In this document: positions 1 to 6,165 of the stretch, in pieces | How the letters are laid out: each line of letters begins with the position of its first letter | Numbering within the stretch: the first letter of the stretch is position 1 | Source of the DNA: CAZAMT01 sp964486145 | GTDB lineage: Bacteria > Bacteroidota > Bacteroidia > Bacteroidales > JAAAOM01 | DNA: 9,651 nt | Assembly (NCBI GenBank): GCA_964486145.1 | Contig: CAZAMT010000147.1 | Location: 1-9,651 of the forward strand | Direction of reading: 5' to 3' | Position numbers and translations under genes: made by a program | Notes under the pieces: model-generated | Database searches by the model: none | The model's input: the letters and a program-made list of their open reading frames with translations, nothing else | Told to the model about the DNA's origin: nothing

Positions 1-1180
1 AGCCCGGGTATGATTTTATAACCACCTCAGGATTTCTAATTTTTATATTTTCAAAAAACATGGCTGCCGGGGCAAATGCCATGGCCATGCGATGGTCATT
101 GTATGTTTCAATGATTTGGTTATTATAGCGGATATCATTTTTGCCATCCCATTCAAGCACACCATTAGATGTTTCTTTTATTTCGGCCTTAAATTTCTTT
201 AGTTCATTTTGCAATGCAGCAATGCGGTCAGTCTCTTTAATTCTAAGGGTTTCAGCACCCGAAATTTTAAATGGTGTATTTGTTAACACACAGGTTACCA
301 CCATGGTTTGAACCAAATCCGGACATTCAATAAAATCATAGGAAAAGAAATCCGTCTTTTCATCTAATCGGGAAAGATATGCTGTGTTGGTTTCGAATTT
401 TGTGAAAACTCCAAATTCCTCAAAAATCATTTCAGTCACAGCATCTCCCTGAAAACTGTCATTATCAAGACCGGAAATGGCCAAATCCACTTCATTGGCA
501 AAAGCTGCCATCTGGTACCAGTAAGATGCGGCGCTCCAGTCTGCTTCCACATCCACATCCATTTCTTTAATTTTTTGTGGCTTAACAATTATTTTATTAT
601 CACACCATTCACAGGTTATTCCCATTAACTCCATAAGGTCGAGGGTCATTTGCACATAAGGTTCCGATACCAATTTTCCTGTGATTTCTAACTCCAGGCC
701 ATGAGGCATCGAAGGAGCAATGAGCAACAATGCCGTAATATACTGACTGCTGATGTTACCATCGATACTTACGTTACTGTTTCTGATGCTTCCTCCTTTA
801 ATTCTTAATGGTGGATAGCCTTCCTTTTTTTCATAGGCAATATCAGCTCCCAGGCTTCTTAAAGCATCCACAAGTTTTTCGATGGGGCGGTTTTGCATGC
901 GTTCCGAACCGGTGATTACCCACTCTCCTTGCTTAAGCGAGCAATAAGCAGTTAAAAACCGCATTGATGTACCCGCGTGGCCAACATCAAGAATTGCTGC
1001 ATCCGAATTTAATGCATTTATCAGAACCTCTGTATCTTTGCTTGTCGAAAGATTAGAAATTTTAAAACTGGTTTCTGACAGCGCCTGCAAAATCAATAAC
1101 CGGTTGCTTATGCTTTTTGAAGCAGGTAACTGAATTTCTCCTTTTAATGCTTTATTTGGTTTTGAAACGTTGTAAATCAT
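1..1180 (-). CDS. aroA: 3-phosphoshikimate 1-carboxyvinyltransferase (EPSP synthase), 3' end cut by window edge
   Basis: This enzyme joins phosphoenolpyruvate to shikimate 3-phosphate to give EPSP, the sixth step of chorismate synthesis, in the cytoplasm. Reading the minus strand from the ATG at 1180 gives 393 uninterrupted residues. Visible family motifs are LPASKSISNR at residues 18-27 (phosphate/PEP-binding lysine K22), DVGHAGTSMRF at 65-75, GSERMQNRPI at 91-100, SSQY at 144-147, DWSAASYW at 214-221, CPD with the likely catalytic aspartate D288, KETDRI at 315-320, and NDHRMAM at 361-367. The last visible residues, KSYPG, normally lie close to the C-terminus, so I estimate only about 10-20 residues are missing to the left. 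HAGTSMRF follows a Bacteroidota style rather than the E. coli NAGTAMRP. The gene is divergent from the membrane protein at 1261, with about 80 bases between them. Identification is secure; the stop codon is not in the window. Confidence 0.96.
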   Translation of the reverse strand, partial: MIYNVSKPNKALKGEIQLPASKSISNRLLILQALSETSFKISNLSTSKDTEVLINALNSDAAILDVGHAGTSMRFLTAYCSLKQGEWVITGSERMQNRPIEKLVDALRSLGADIAYEKKEGYPPLRIKGGSIRNSNVSIDGNISSQYITALLLIAPSMPHGLELEITGKLVSEPYVQMTLDLMELMGITCEWCDNKIIVKPQKIKEMDVDVEADWSAASYWYQMAAFANEVDLAISGLDNDSFQGDAVTEMIFEEFGVFTKFETNTAYLSRLDEKTDFFSYDFIECPDLVQTMVVTCVLTNTPFKISGAETLRIKETDRIAALQNELKKFKAEIKETSNGVLEWDGKNDIRYNNQIIETYNDHRMAMAFAPAAMFFENIKIRNPEVVIKSYPG

Positions 1181-1199
1181 GAATACGTGATTATTTATT

Positions 1200-1207
1200 C
1201 AAAAATA
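1200..1207 (-). promoter_or_regulatory. Candidate -7 promoter element of aroA (TAnnTTTG type)
   Basis: On the minus strand this reads TATTTTTG, a full match to the TAnnTTTG -7 element described for Bacteroidota sigma-A promoters. It lies about 20 bases upstream of the aroA ATG, giving a short leader. I do not see a convincing TTG -33 partner at the usual 17-23 base distance, and the region is AT-rich, so a chance match is possible. Confidence 0.4.
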
Positions 1208-1246
1208 ATAATTTTTTAAGCAGTAACATTTATTTCACATAATCCG

Positions 1247-1254
1247 TAAATTTG
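1247..1254 (+). promoter_or_regulatory. Candidate -7 promoter element just before the 1261 gene (TAnnTTTG type)
   Basis: TAAATTTG is a full match to the Bacteroidota TAnnTTTG -7 element. It ends 6 bases before the ATG at 1261, so transcription would start at or next to the start codon and the message would have almost no leader. No clear -33 TTG is seen upstream. It also argues against the alternative TTG start at 1252, which would lie inside the promoter element. Confidence 0.4.
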
Positions 1255-1260
1255 GAGATT

Positions 1261-1737
1261 ATGACATTTGACAATAAAAAGAAGGCCATTAAATTGCGAT
1301 TCAGTAGTTTTCTTATGGTAATTGCGGCCATAGTAATTATTTTAATATTGGTGTATACCCGTATAACTGAGCCACTCGAAAATGCCGGAATCAGTAAAAA
1401 TGCACTTATTTTGGCTGTTGTGGGGTTGTTGATATGCGTTTGGGTTTGGCGATATATTCTTGATCTTCATTATATTTATTTCTCTGATGATGGTACTGAT
1501 ATAACCATCAGGTTTTATTCATTAAGGCCTTTCACTTCTTCAAAAAATGCCGTGGTTATTGACAAAGAAAGGTTCCAGGGTTATAAGATAAAGAAAGTTT
1601 TATTTGGGTTTAAGCCCTACATCATATTATCAGTGAGCAATAATTTTGATAAAACAGTACAATATCCACCCATTAGTTTATCCGGGCTGAATAAAAAGCA
1701 AAGAAATAAAATGTTGAAATCATTAAAAAAACTATAA
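1261..1737 (+). CDS. Uncharacterised protein with two membrane segments, possible PH-like C-terminal domain
   Basis: I do not recognise a named family. The 158-residue product starts with a basic stretch (KKKAIKLRF, residues 6-14), then two hydrophobic segments at about 15-34 and 48-68 separated by a short polar loop. The remaining ~90 residues are soluble, rich in alternating beta-like segments (YIYFSDDGTDITIRFY, residues 71-86; VLFGFKPYIILSV, 113-125), and end in YPPISLSGLNKKQRNKMLKSL. A membrane hairpin followed by a small beta domain resembles bacterial PH-domain membrane proteins, but this is a weak structural guess. Both membrane segments near the N-terminus with a basic N-terminus suggest the tail is cytoplasmic. 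ATG 1261 is chosen over TTG 1252 because the latter overlaps a promoter-like TAAATTTG. It stands 88 bases before the next gene and may be its own transcription unit. Confidence 0.8.
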   Translation: MTFDNKKKAIKLRFSSFLMVIAAIVIILILVYTRITEPLENAGISKNALILAVVGLLICVWVWRYILDLHYIYFSDDGTDITIRFYSLRPFTSSKNAVVIDKERFQGYKIKKVLFGFKPYIILSVSNNFDKTVQYPPISLSGLNKKQRNKMLKSLKKL

Positions 1738-1825
1738 ATTAATGGAGGAAATCATATTTTTTTATATTTTTATCCCGAGTTTGGATTTAATCATTGAAAC
1801 TTAATATTAATTTAACATCCACAGT

Positions 1826-2278
1826 ATGAAAAAAGGTTTATTATTAATGTTATTTGCTATTGTTGCATTAACAGTTCAGGTTCAAGCGGGCAATGCTGAT
1901 CTTTTCAGCTATGACAAAGCAGCTATTGAGACTGAATTTGCAGATCTTCAAACACTTGAAGATTATGTTTACAATCATCAGTCAACTACGTTGACCGATC
2001 TGCTTGCATCAGGAAGTGCACTTGTTGCTAATTTGAATCTTATGGGATCGAATCCATTTGGTCCAAGTCTCGCTTTTGACGATCCACCACTGGGAATTCC
2101 ATCGTTTATCTGGGGTTGTGTTTTTGGAGTTGCCGGGTTGGCCGTGGTTTATTTTGTTACCGAGGATGATGAGGAAACCAAAAAAGCACTTTGGGGTTGT
2201 ATCACCAGTACCGTTGTTGGTGTCGTGTTCTACTTTACACTTTGGGGTGTTATTTTCTCAAGTGCAGCAACAATATAA
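1826..2278 (+). CDS. Small signal-peptide protein with two membrane segments, first gene of the YidD operon
   Basis: The 150-residue product has no assigned function that I know, though proteins of this shape with a PPLGIPSF stretch are, from memory, common in Bacteroidota. A cleavable-looking signal peptide covers residues 1-21 (basic MKKG, hydrophobic core, VQA cleavage box). Residues 22-85 are polar and probably periplasmic, with a helical region YDKAAIETEFADLQTLEDYV. Two hydrophobic segments follow at about 91-111 and 122-147, joined by a strongly charged turn, EDDEETKK (113-120). Each segment begins with W-G-C (96-98 and 123-125), so the hairpin may come from a duplicated unit or hold paired cysteines. 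The ATG at 1826 is preceded by an AT-rich leader without a clear Shine-Dalgarno site; TATATTTT at 1763-1770 is a weak -7 candidate. Only 7 bases separate it from the next gene, so co-transcription is likely. Confidence 0.85.
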   Translation: MKKGLLLMLFAIVALTVQVQAGNADLFSYDKAAIETEFADLQTLEDYVYNHQSTTLTDLLASGSALVANLNLMGSNPFGPSLAFDDPPLGIPSFIWGCVFGVAGLAVVYFVTEDDEETKKALWGCITSTVVGVVFYFTLWGVIFSSAATI

Positions 2279-2285
2279 CATTTTA

Positions 2286-2966
2286 ATGAGAATATTTTTT
2301 TTATTACTTATAATAATACAGTTGCCCATATCCTCATATGGGCAACATTTTTTTAGGATAAGAGGTGATTACTCCCAAAAAATCAAAACTGCTGATGGAA
2401 GTAATCAGTTGATCATGGGAAGGTTTTTCTATGACGAAAACATTGGAAAAATTGTTTACGATAATTATTTCCCGGATAAAGAAATTTGGGTAACCACAGA
2501 CACAGCACTTTTCAAAATTGTGAATGATGAAATTAAAGGGAAAACTCCAATTCCGGCTATTCATGAGTTTTCTATATTTCATTTGGCTCTGAACAACCAA
2601 CTTGAACATTATGGTCTGAAAAAATCATTGTATGCGATTTCCAGTGTTGATAGAGATGGTGATATGGTCATCTCAACCTGGGAACCACCCTCCACGCAAA
2701 AATCGCGTCTTGGAAAAATCATGTTGTCAAATAAAAACAACCGTTTATTTGGGATTGTGTTTTTTGATCCGGCCGGCAATGTTGTCAGAAAGCAATTTTT
2801 TGAAGAATATAAGAATTTTGGAGGCCTTGAATTTCCACAGAAACTGGTTGAAATATTGCGCATTAACGGTAAAGAAAACCATCAAATAACTACTTACAAA
2901 AACATTGTGATTGATGAACTATCCGCGGAAAATTATTACGATTATCCTGTTCCTGGTTACAATTAA
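2286..2966 (+). CDS. Secreted protein, possible LolA-like (outer membrane lipoprotein-sorting) fold
   Basis: The 226-residue product begins with a signal peptide (residues 1-20, MRIFFLLL to SYGQ). The mature part alternates short beta-strands in a way that recalls the LolA/LppX-type half-barrel: an opening RIRGDYSQKI (24-33), then GRFFYDENIGKIVYDNYFPD (45-64), WVTTDTALFKIV (68-79), and later strands GKIMLSNKNNRLFGIVFFD (143-161) and FGGLEFPQKL (178-187). Proteins with this fold carry lipids or lipoproteins through the periplasm. The similarity is judged by eye and is not strong; an uncharacterised beta-rich periplasmic protein is the alternative. The frame stays open upstream to 2058, but the ATG at 2286, 7 bases after the previous stop, gives the signal peptide and is clearly the better start. 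Its last 53 bases overlap the YidD gene. Confidence 0.8.
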   Translation: MRIFFLLLIIIQLPISSYGQHFFRIRGDYSQKIKTADGSNQLIMGRFFYDENIGKIVYDNYFPDKEIWVTTDTALFKIVNDEIKGKTPIPAIHEFSIFHLALNNQLEHYGLKKSLYAISSVDRDGDMVISTWEPPSTQKSRLGKIMLSNKNNRLFGIVFFDPAGNVVRKQFFEEYKNFGGLEFPQKLVEILRINGKENHQITTYKNIVIDELSAENYYDYPVPGYN

Positions 2967-3306
2967 TGGTTATAGCCAAACCAAAAAAGATGTGGAGCAG
3001 TTTAAACATTTATTTGATGTAAACGCAGAGCGACCATCTTTTAAAGATTATACAACCCGGGGAAATGAATTAAAATTTATAGCTACTTCGTTGTTCCTGG
3101 TTTATAAAGAATTTATTTCATCACAGGATTATATTTCATGTGTTTTTCATCCTTCCTGTTCCGAGTATGCTATACAGGCAGTCCAGAAACAGGGATTTAT
3201 CGGAATATTTAATACCTTTGACCGTTTAACACGTTGCAATGCCTTGAGTCCGGAACATTATGAAATGTATAAAGATACCCCGCTTTTTTATGACCCTGTG
3301 GAATAA
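2914..3306 (+). CDS. yidD: YidD-domain protein with an N-terminal signal peptide
   Basis: YidD is known as a small protein on the cytoplasmic face of the inner membrane that aids YidC/Sec-dependent membrane protein insertion. The YidD core here lies at about residues 58-130: YKEFIS (64-69), CVFHPSCSEYAIQAV (76-90) with the signature cysteines C76 and C82, G94, RLTRC (104-108), and the ending FYDPVE. The usual short amphipathic N-terminus is replaced by a signal-peptide-like segment (1-22, MNYPRK, hydrophobic core, GYSQ) and a ~35-residue linker, making 130 residues rather than the common 70-100. The usual CNPWxxGGxDPVP ending is altered to CNALSPEHYEM... FYDPVE. From memory, an exported YidD-like subfamily ending in YDPVE occurs elsewhere; I could not check this. 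ATG 2914 is preferred over in-frame TTG 2911. It overlaps the previous gene by 53 bases and the next by 47. Confidence 0.9.
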   Translation: MNYPRKIITIILFLVTINGYSQTKKDVEQFKHLFDVNAERPSFKDYTTRGNELKFIATSLFLVYKEFISSQDYISCVFHPSCSEYAIQAVQKQGFIGIFNTFDRLTRCNALSPEHYEMYKDTPLFYDPVE

Positions 3307-4126
3307 CCCGATTTTACTTACCGTATTTGCTTTTCTTTTACCTTTATCAAACATTCAAAGTCAAAACCTTTATGACCTTGAACATACCAAAAAATTTGCC
3401 GATTATCTTTTTACCTCCGGGCAGTATAATCTTGCCGCGGAAGAATATGAACGAGTGGTTTTTTTAAATCCGACAAATGAATCGGCAAAACTACGACTGA
3501 TCCGATCATATAAGCGAAACGGTGATATTGATAAAGGAATTAACCGTATGCTGGCACTTCATGATAACAGCGTATCTCAACTTTCTGTGCCATTTTCCCT
3601 GGAATTTGTTCAAATGAACTTAAAACTTCACAATTACCCGGCAATTACCAATTTGCTGGATAAGAATTCCTTGCTTCCGGACAGGTTTAAAACAAATACC
3701 AGGTTGAGCATGCACCTGCTTGATGCCAAATGGGAAGAAGCCCAGGATTTATCTGCTAACAACCCTTCGGAAATTAATGGTAAATTATTCGCGATTGTTG
3801 AAGAAAGTATGGCTCTGAAATACAAACAGCCATGGCTGGGCACTTCACTTTCGATTATTTTACCCGGCAGTGGTAAAGTATATGCCGGGAGATGGAAAGA
3901 CGGAATCATATCATTTATTTTTATCGCCGGTTCGGCATGGCAGGCTTATCGGGGCTTTGATAAATTTGGTACAGGGAGTGCATATGGCTGGATTTTCGGA
4001 GGTGTATCCTTTGGTTTTTATACAGGCAATATTTTTGGTTCATGGAAAGCGGTAAAACAATATAATACAGGTTTGGATGTTCAATTACAGCATAAAGCAG
4101 CACATATTATTTATTCTGACCATTAG
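3260..4126 (+). CDS. TPR protein with C-terminal PGSGKVYAG membrane domain (DUF5683-like), first paralogue
   Basis: The 288-residue product starts with a signal peptide ending near SNIQSQ (about residue 35). A TPR helical pair follows at about 46-73 (FADYLFTSGQYNLAAEEYERV), and more helical repeats probably continue to about 170. The C-terminal region (about 189-268) starts with PWLGTSLSIILPGSGKVYAG, continues RWKDGI, has two hydrophobic segments, and ends FYTGNIFGSWKAVKQYN. This PGxGxxYxG ... GNIxG pattern resembles DUF5683/TM2-like small membrane domains. Such proteins are probably anchored in the envelope with TPR repeats as a protein-binding surface; no activity is known to me. The ATG at 3260 gives a basic signal-peptide N-terminus (MKCIKIPR); the in-frame ATG at 3290 would lack positive charge, so I prefer 3260, but 3290 remains possible (278 residues). 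It overlaps yidD and the next paralogue. Confidence 0.85.
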   Translation: MKCIKIPRFFMTLWNNPILLTVFAFLLPLSNIQSQNLYDLEHTKKFADYLFTSGQYNLAAEEYERVVFLNPTNESAKLRLIRSYKRNGDIDKGINRMLALHDNSVSQLSVPFSLEFVQMNLKLHNYPAITNLLDKNSLLPDRFKTNTRLSMHLLDAKWEEAQDLSANNPSEINGKLFAIVEESMALKYKQPWLGTSLSIILPGSGKVYAGRWKDGIISFIFIAGSAWQAYRGFDKFGTGSAYGWIFGGVSFGFYTGNIFGSWKAVKQYNTGLDVQLQHKAAHIIYSDH

Positions 4127-4937
4127 CATTTGGGAGTTGACTTTTTCCCAATCACACGAAAATGTAATGCAATTTGCCCATGATAGCTATCAAAGGGGTC
4201 AATATGCAGTTGCTTTGAAAGAATATCAGCGAGCACTTTTTTTCGCGGAAGATAAAACCAATCCGGATTTATTTTCATCCGTAGCCGATTGTTATTTTAA
4301 CGTTGGGGACCTGGACAGGGCACGTGAATTCTATGACCGGGCCTACTTTCTCTTCGATTCTGATTCAATGCGTCTGACAACTTTTTTCAACAAGGTAGCA
4401 TGCAATGTTTTTCAGAAAAACTACGACCTTGCATTGATTGATATGTTCGGATTACCGGATACGTTATCCCCCTTTTTCGAGAAACGCAAACAATTTTATT
4501 TGGGGATTATTTATTTTGGCAAAGAAGATTTTGAAAAATCAAAGAATCATTTTCTAAATATCCATCGTAACAATAAAGCATACATTGATAAGGTTCAGGA
4601 TTTATATGATCCCCGGGGTAAAATCAACAGGCCCAATCCCAAAACAGCATTTATTCTAAGCTTGATAATACCAGGTACAGGGCAGTTTTACGCGGGGGAT
4701 TTTAAAAGCGGAATCAATTCATTCGTGTTAAATGAAGGATTGCTGCTGTTGGGTATTTACACCGCGTACAGGTATACCATTTTAGATGCCCTGGTGTCTG
4801 TAGGTCCTTGGTTTCAAAGGTATTACCAGGGAGGTTTGGAGTCAGCAGAAAAAATTGCTGAACATAAAAGAGCTAAACACAGACAACAGGTTTTTGAACA
4901 ATTAATGGAAACTGTTGAAGAAAGAAGGGAAAACTGA
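4077..4937 (+). CDS. TPR protein with C-terminal PGTGQFYAG membrane domain, second paralogue
   Basis: The 286-residue product mirrors the preceding gene: signal peptide 1-25 (MFNYSIKQ to TFSQ), TPR-like helices at about 30-58 (FAHDSYQRGQYAVALKEYQR) and 64-95 (VADCYFNVGDLDRAREFYDR), a further repeat at about 137-165, then a membrane domain from about 187 beginning NPKTAFILSLIIPGTGQFYAG and DFKSGI. Where the first paralogue has YTGNIFGSWKAVKQYN, this one has YYQGGLESAEKIAEHK, so the GN motif is lost, and it carries an extra charged tail (AEHKRAKHRQQ ... EERREN). This suggests a tandem duplication with divergence, or two subunits that pair. Its first 50 bases overlap the previous gene, so the signal peptide is encoded within that gene's 3' end. 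It stops 1 base before the preferred dprA start. Confidence 0.85.
   Translation: MFNYSIKQHILFILTISIWELTFSQSHENVMQFAHDSYQRGQYAVALKEYQRALFFAEDKTNPDLFSSVADCYFNVGDLDRAREFYDRAYFLFDSDSMRLTTFFNKVACNVFQKNYDLALIDMFGLPDTLSPFFEKRKQFYLGIIYFGKEDFEKSKNHFLNIHRNNKAYIDKVQDLYDPRGKINRPNPKTAFILSLIIPGTGQFYAGDFKSGINSFVLNEGLLLLGIYTAYRYTILDALVSVGPWFQRYYQGGLESAEKIAEHKRAKHRQQVFEQLMETVEERREN
4923..4928 (+). promoter_or_regulatory. Shine-Dalgarno-like site favouring the TTG 4939 start of dprA
   Basis: AGAAGG is followed by 10 bases and then a TTG codon at 4939. It sits inside the last codons of the upstream TPR gene. Clear Shine-Dalgarno sites are rare in this window, so its position helps choose between the TTG starts at 4915 and 4939. 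Confidence 0.4.
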
Positions 4938-4938
4938 T

Positions 4939-6042
4939 TTGAACAATGATTTACTATACAAAATCGGTCTGTCATTAATTCCAAATGTTGGCCCGATACT
5001 CACAAGGCGCTTATTAACAACTATCGGCAGCCCCGAAGGGGTGTTCAATGAAAAACCGGCACGGCTTCGTAAAATTCCTGGTTTTGGCGATTTTTTGATT
5101 AAGCAGATAGATACCCCAACCATTATGGAAAAGGCAGAGCAGGAGATTGCTTTCATTGAAAAGTATAAAATTAACTATCTGTTTTATACTGACAAGAATT
5201 ATCCATTGCGGCTGAAACAATGCGAAGATGCCCCTGTAATTTTTTATTTTAAAGGAGATGTTGACTGGAATAGCAATAAAATAATCAGTATTGTCGGTAC
5301 ACGGTCTGCCACTTCATATGGTAAGGAACTTTGTTTGAAACTTGTTAAGGGTTGCATTGAACGGGGACATCAACCTGTCATTGTTAGTGGTCTGGCTTAT
5401 GGAATTGATATTACCGCCCATCGTGAAGCACTGAAAAACGGACTTTTAACTGTTGCAGTGCTGGGTCACGGCCTCCATACAATATATCCGGCAGTTCATA
5501 CATCCTTTGCAAAGGATATTAGCCACCAGGGAGCATTATTAACCGAGTTTTCAAGCCAAACAAAGCCTGATCGGAATAATTTTGTGCGAAGGAACCGACT
5601 GATAGCCGGCCTGTCGGATGCAACAATTGTTGTTGAATCAGGAATTAAGGGCGGAGCACTAATAACTGCAGATATTGCAAACAGCTATAACAGGGATGTG
5701 CTTGCTTTCCCGGGCAGAGAGGGTGATCCTTTTTCTCGTGGATGTAATTTTTTAATCAAAACAAACAGGGCAGGATTGATTGAATCAGCCAGGGACCTTG
5801 AGTATGCCCTCCAGTGGGATACGTTAAAAAAAGAGCCCAAACAAAAAACCCTTTTTGCAGAAACCACCAAGGAAGAAGATTTCATCCTTGAATTGTTGCG
5901 AACAGAAAATGAATTGTCAGTTGATTTCATTTGTCTTAAGAGCAATTTCCCCGTAAACAAGGTTTCGGGTTTGCTGCTAAACCTCGAGTTTAAAGGTCTT
6001 ATCAAGAGCCTTCCTGGTAAAATGTACAGAGCAATTTCCTGA
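4939..6042 (+). CDS. dprA: DNA-processing protein DprA, TTG start
   Basis: DprA binds incoming single-stranded DNA during transformation and loads RecA; it acts in the cytoplasm. The 367-residue product has an N-terminal helix-hairpin-like region (LLYKIGLSLIPNVGPI, IPGFGDF), then the Rossmann-type core: SIVGTRSATSYG (from residue 117), VSGLAYGIDITAHREAL (from 149), GHGLHTIYP (176-184), FVRRNRLIAGLS (215-226), GGALITA, and PGREGDPFSRGCN (258-270). A C-terminal winged-helix region follows (about 313-367, EEDFILELL to YRAIS). There is no ATG near the start. TTG 4939, one base after the upstream stop and 10 bases after AGAAGG, gives the family-like start (M)NNDLLYKIGL; TTG 4915 would add 8 residues and overlap the TPR gene by 23 bases. 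The aspartate usual in GxGxDxxYP is histidine here (H180). Tight coupling suggests it is the last gene of the operon. Confidence 0.94.
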   Translation: MNNDLLYKIGLSLIPNVGPILTRRLLTTIGSPEGVFNEKPARLRKIPGFGDFLIKQIDTPTIMEKAEQEIAFIEKYKINYLFYTDKNYPLRLKQCEDAPVIFYFKGDVDWNSNKIISIVGTRSATSYGKELCLKLVKGCIERGHQPVIVSGLAYGIDITAHREALKNGLLTVAVLGHGLHTIYPAVHTSFAKDISHQGALLTEFSSQTKPDRNNFVRRNRLIAGLSDATIVVESGIKGGALITADIANSYNRDVLAFPGREGDPFSRGCNFLIKTNRAGLIESARDLEYALQWDTLKKEPKQKTLFAETTKEEDFILELLRTENELSVDFICLKSNFPVNKVSGLLLNLEFKGLIKSLPGKMYRAIS

Positions 6043-6165
6043 AAATGAGATTTGTCAATGTATAAACCATTTCTTCTTTTTACCTTCATTCACAAATCTT
6101 GATGTGACATTTGATGCCATCATTAAATCAAACTCAAATTATAATAAACTTAAAACAAATCGATT
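6043..6165 (+). promoter_or_regulatory. Leader and probable promoter region of gdhA
   Basis: This 123-base gap separates dprA from gdhA. It contains GACATTTG at 6106-6113, a 7-of-8 match to TAnnTTTG, about 50 bases before the gdhA ATG, and a small dyad TTTGAT/ATCAAA (6110-6115 and 6127-6132, 11-base loop) that overlaps it and could be an operator. A separate 8-base inverted repeat, AGATTTGT/ACAAATCT (6048-6055 and 6092-6099), has a 36-base spacer and no T-run, so it is not a convincing terminator. All of these are weak; the gap size itself is the best sign of a new transcription unit. Confidence 0.3.

Noticed and set aside
1742..1804. A 20-codon reading frame starting ATGGAGGAA between the 1261 gene and the 1826 gene
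   Set aside because: It is very short, has no ribosome site before it, and its hydrophobic look comes from the T-rich DNA of the leader.
2058..2285. N-terminal extension of the LolA-like gene into the previous gene
   Set aside because: It would bury the clear signal peptide that starts at ATG 2286 and overlaps a well-formed gene in another frame.
5685..6089. 134-codon minus-strand frame opposite dprA
   Set aside because: It lies opposite conserved DprA core and winged-helix codons, and its translation is a low-complexity, serine/arginine-rich shadow with no family features.
6048..6099. Inverted repeat AGATTTGT/ACAAATCT after dprA as a terminator
   Set aside because: The spacer is 36 bases, the arms are AT-rich and no T-run follows, so a chance repeat in AT-rich DNA is more likely.
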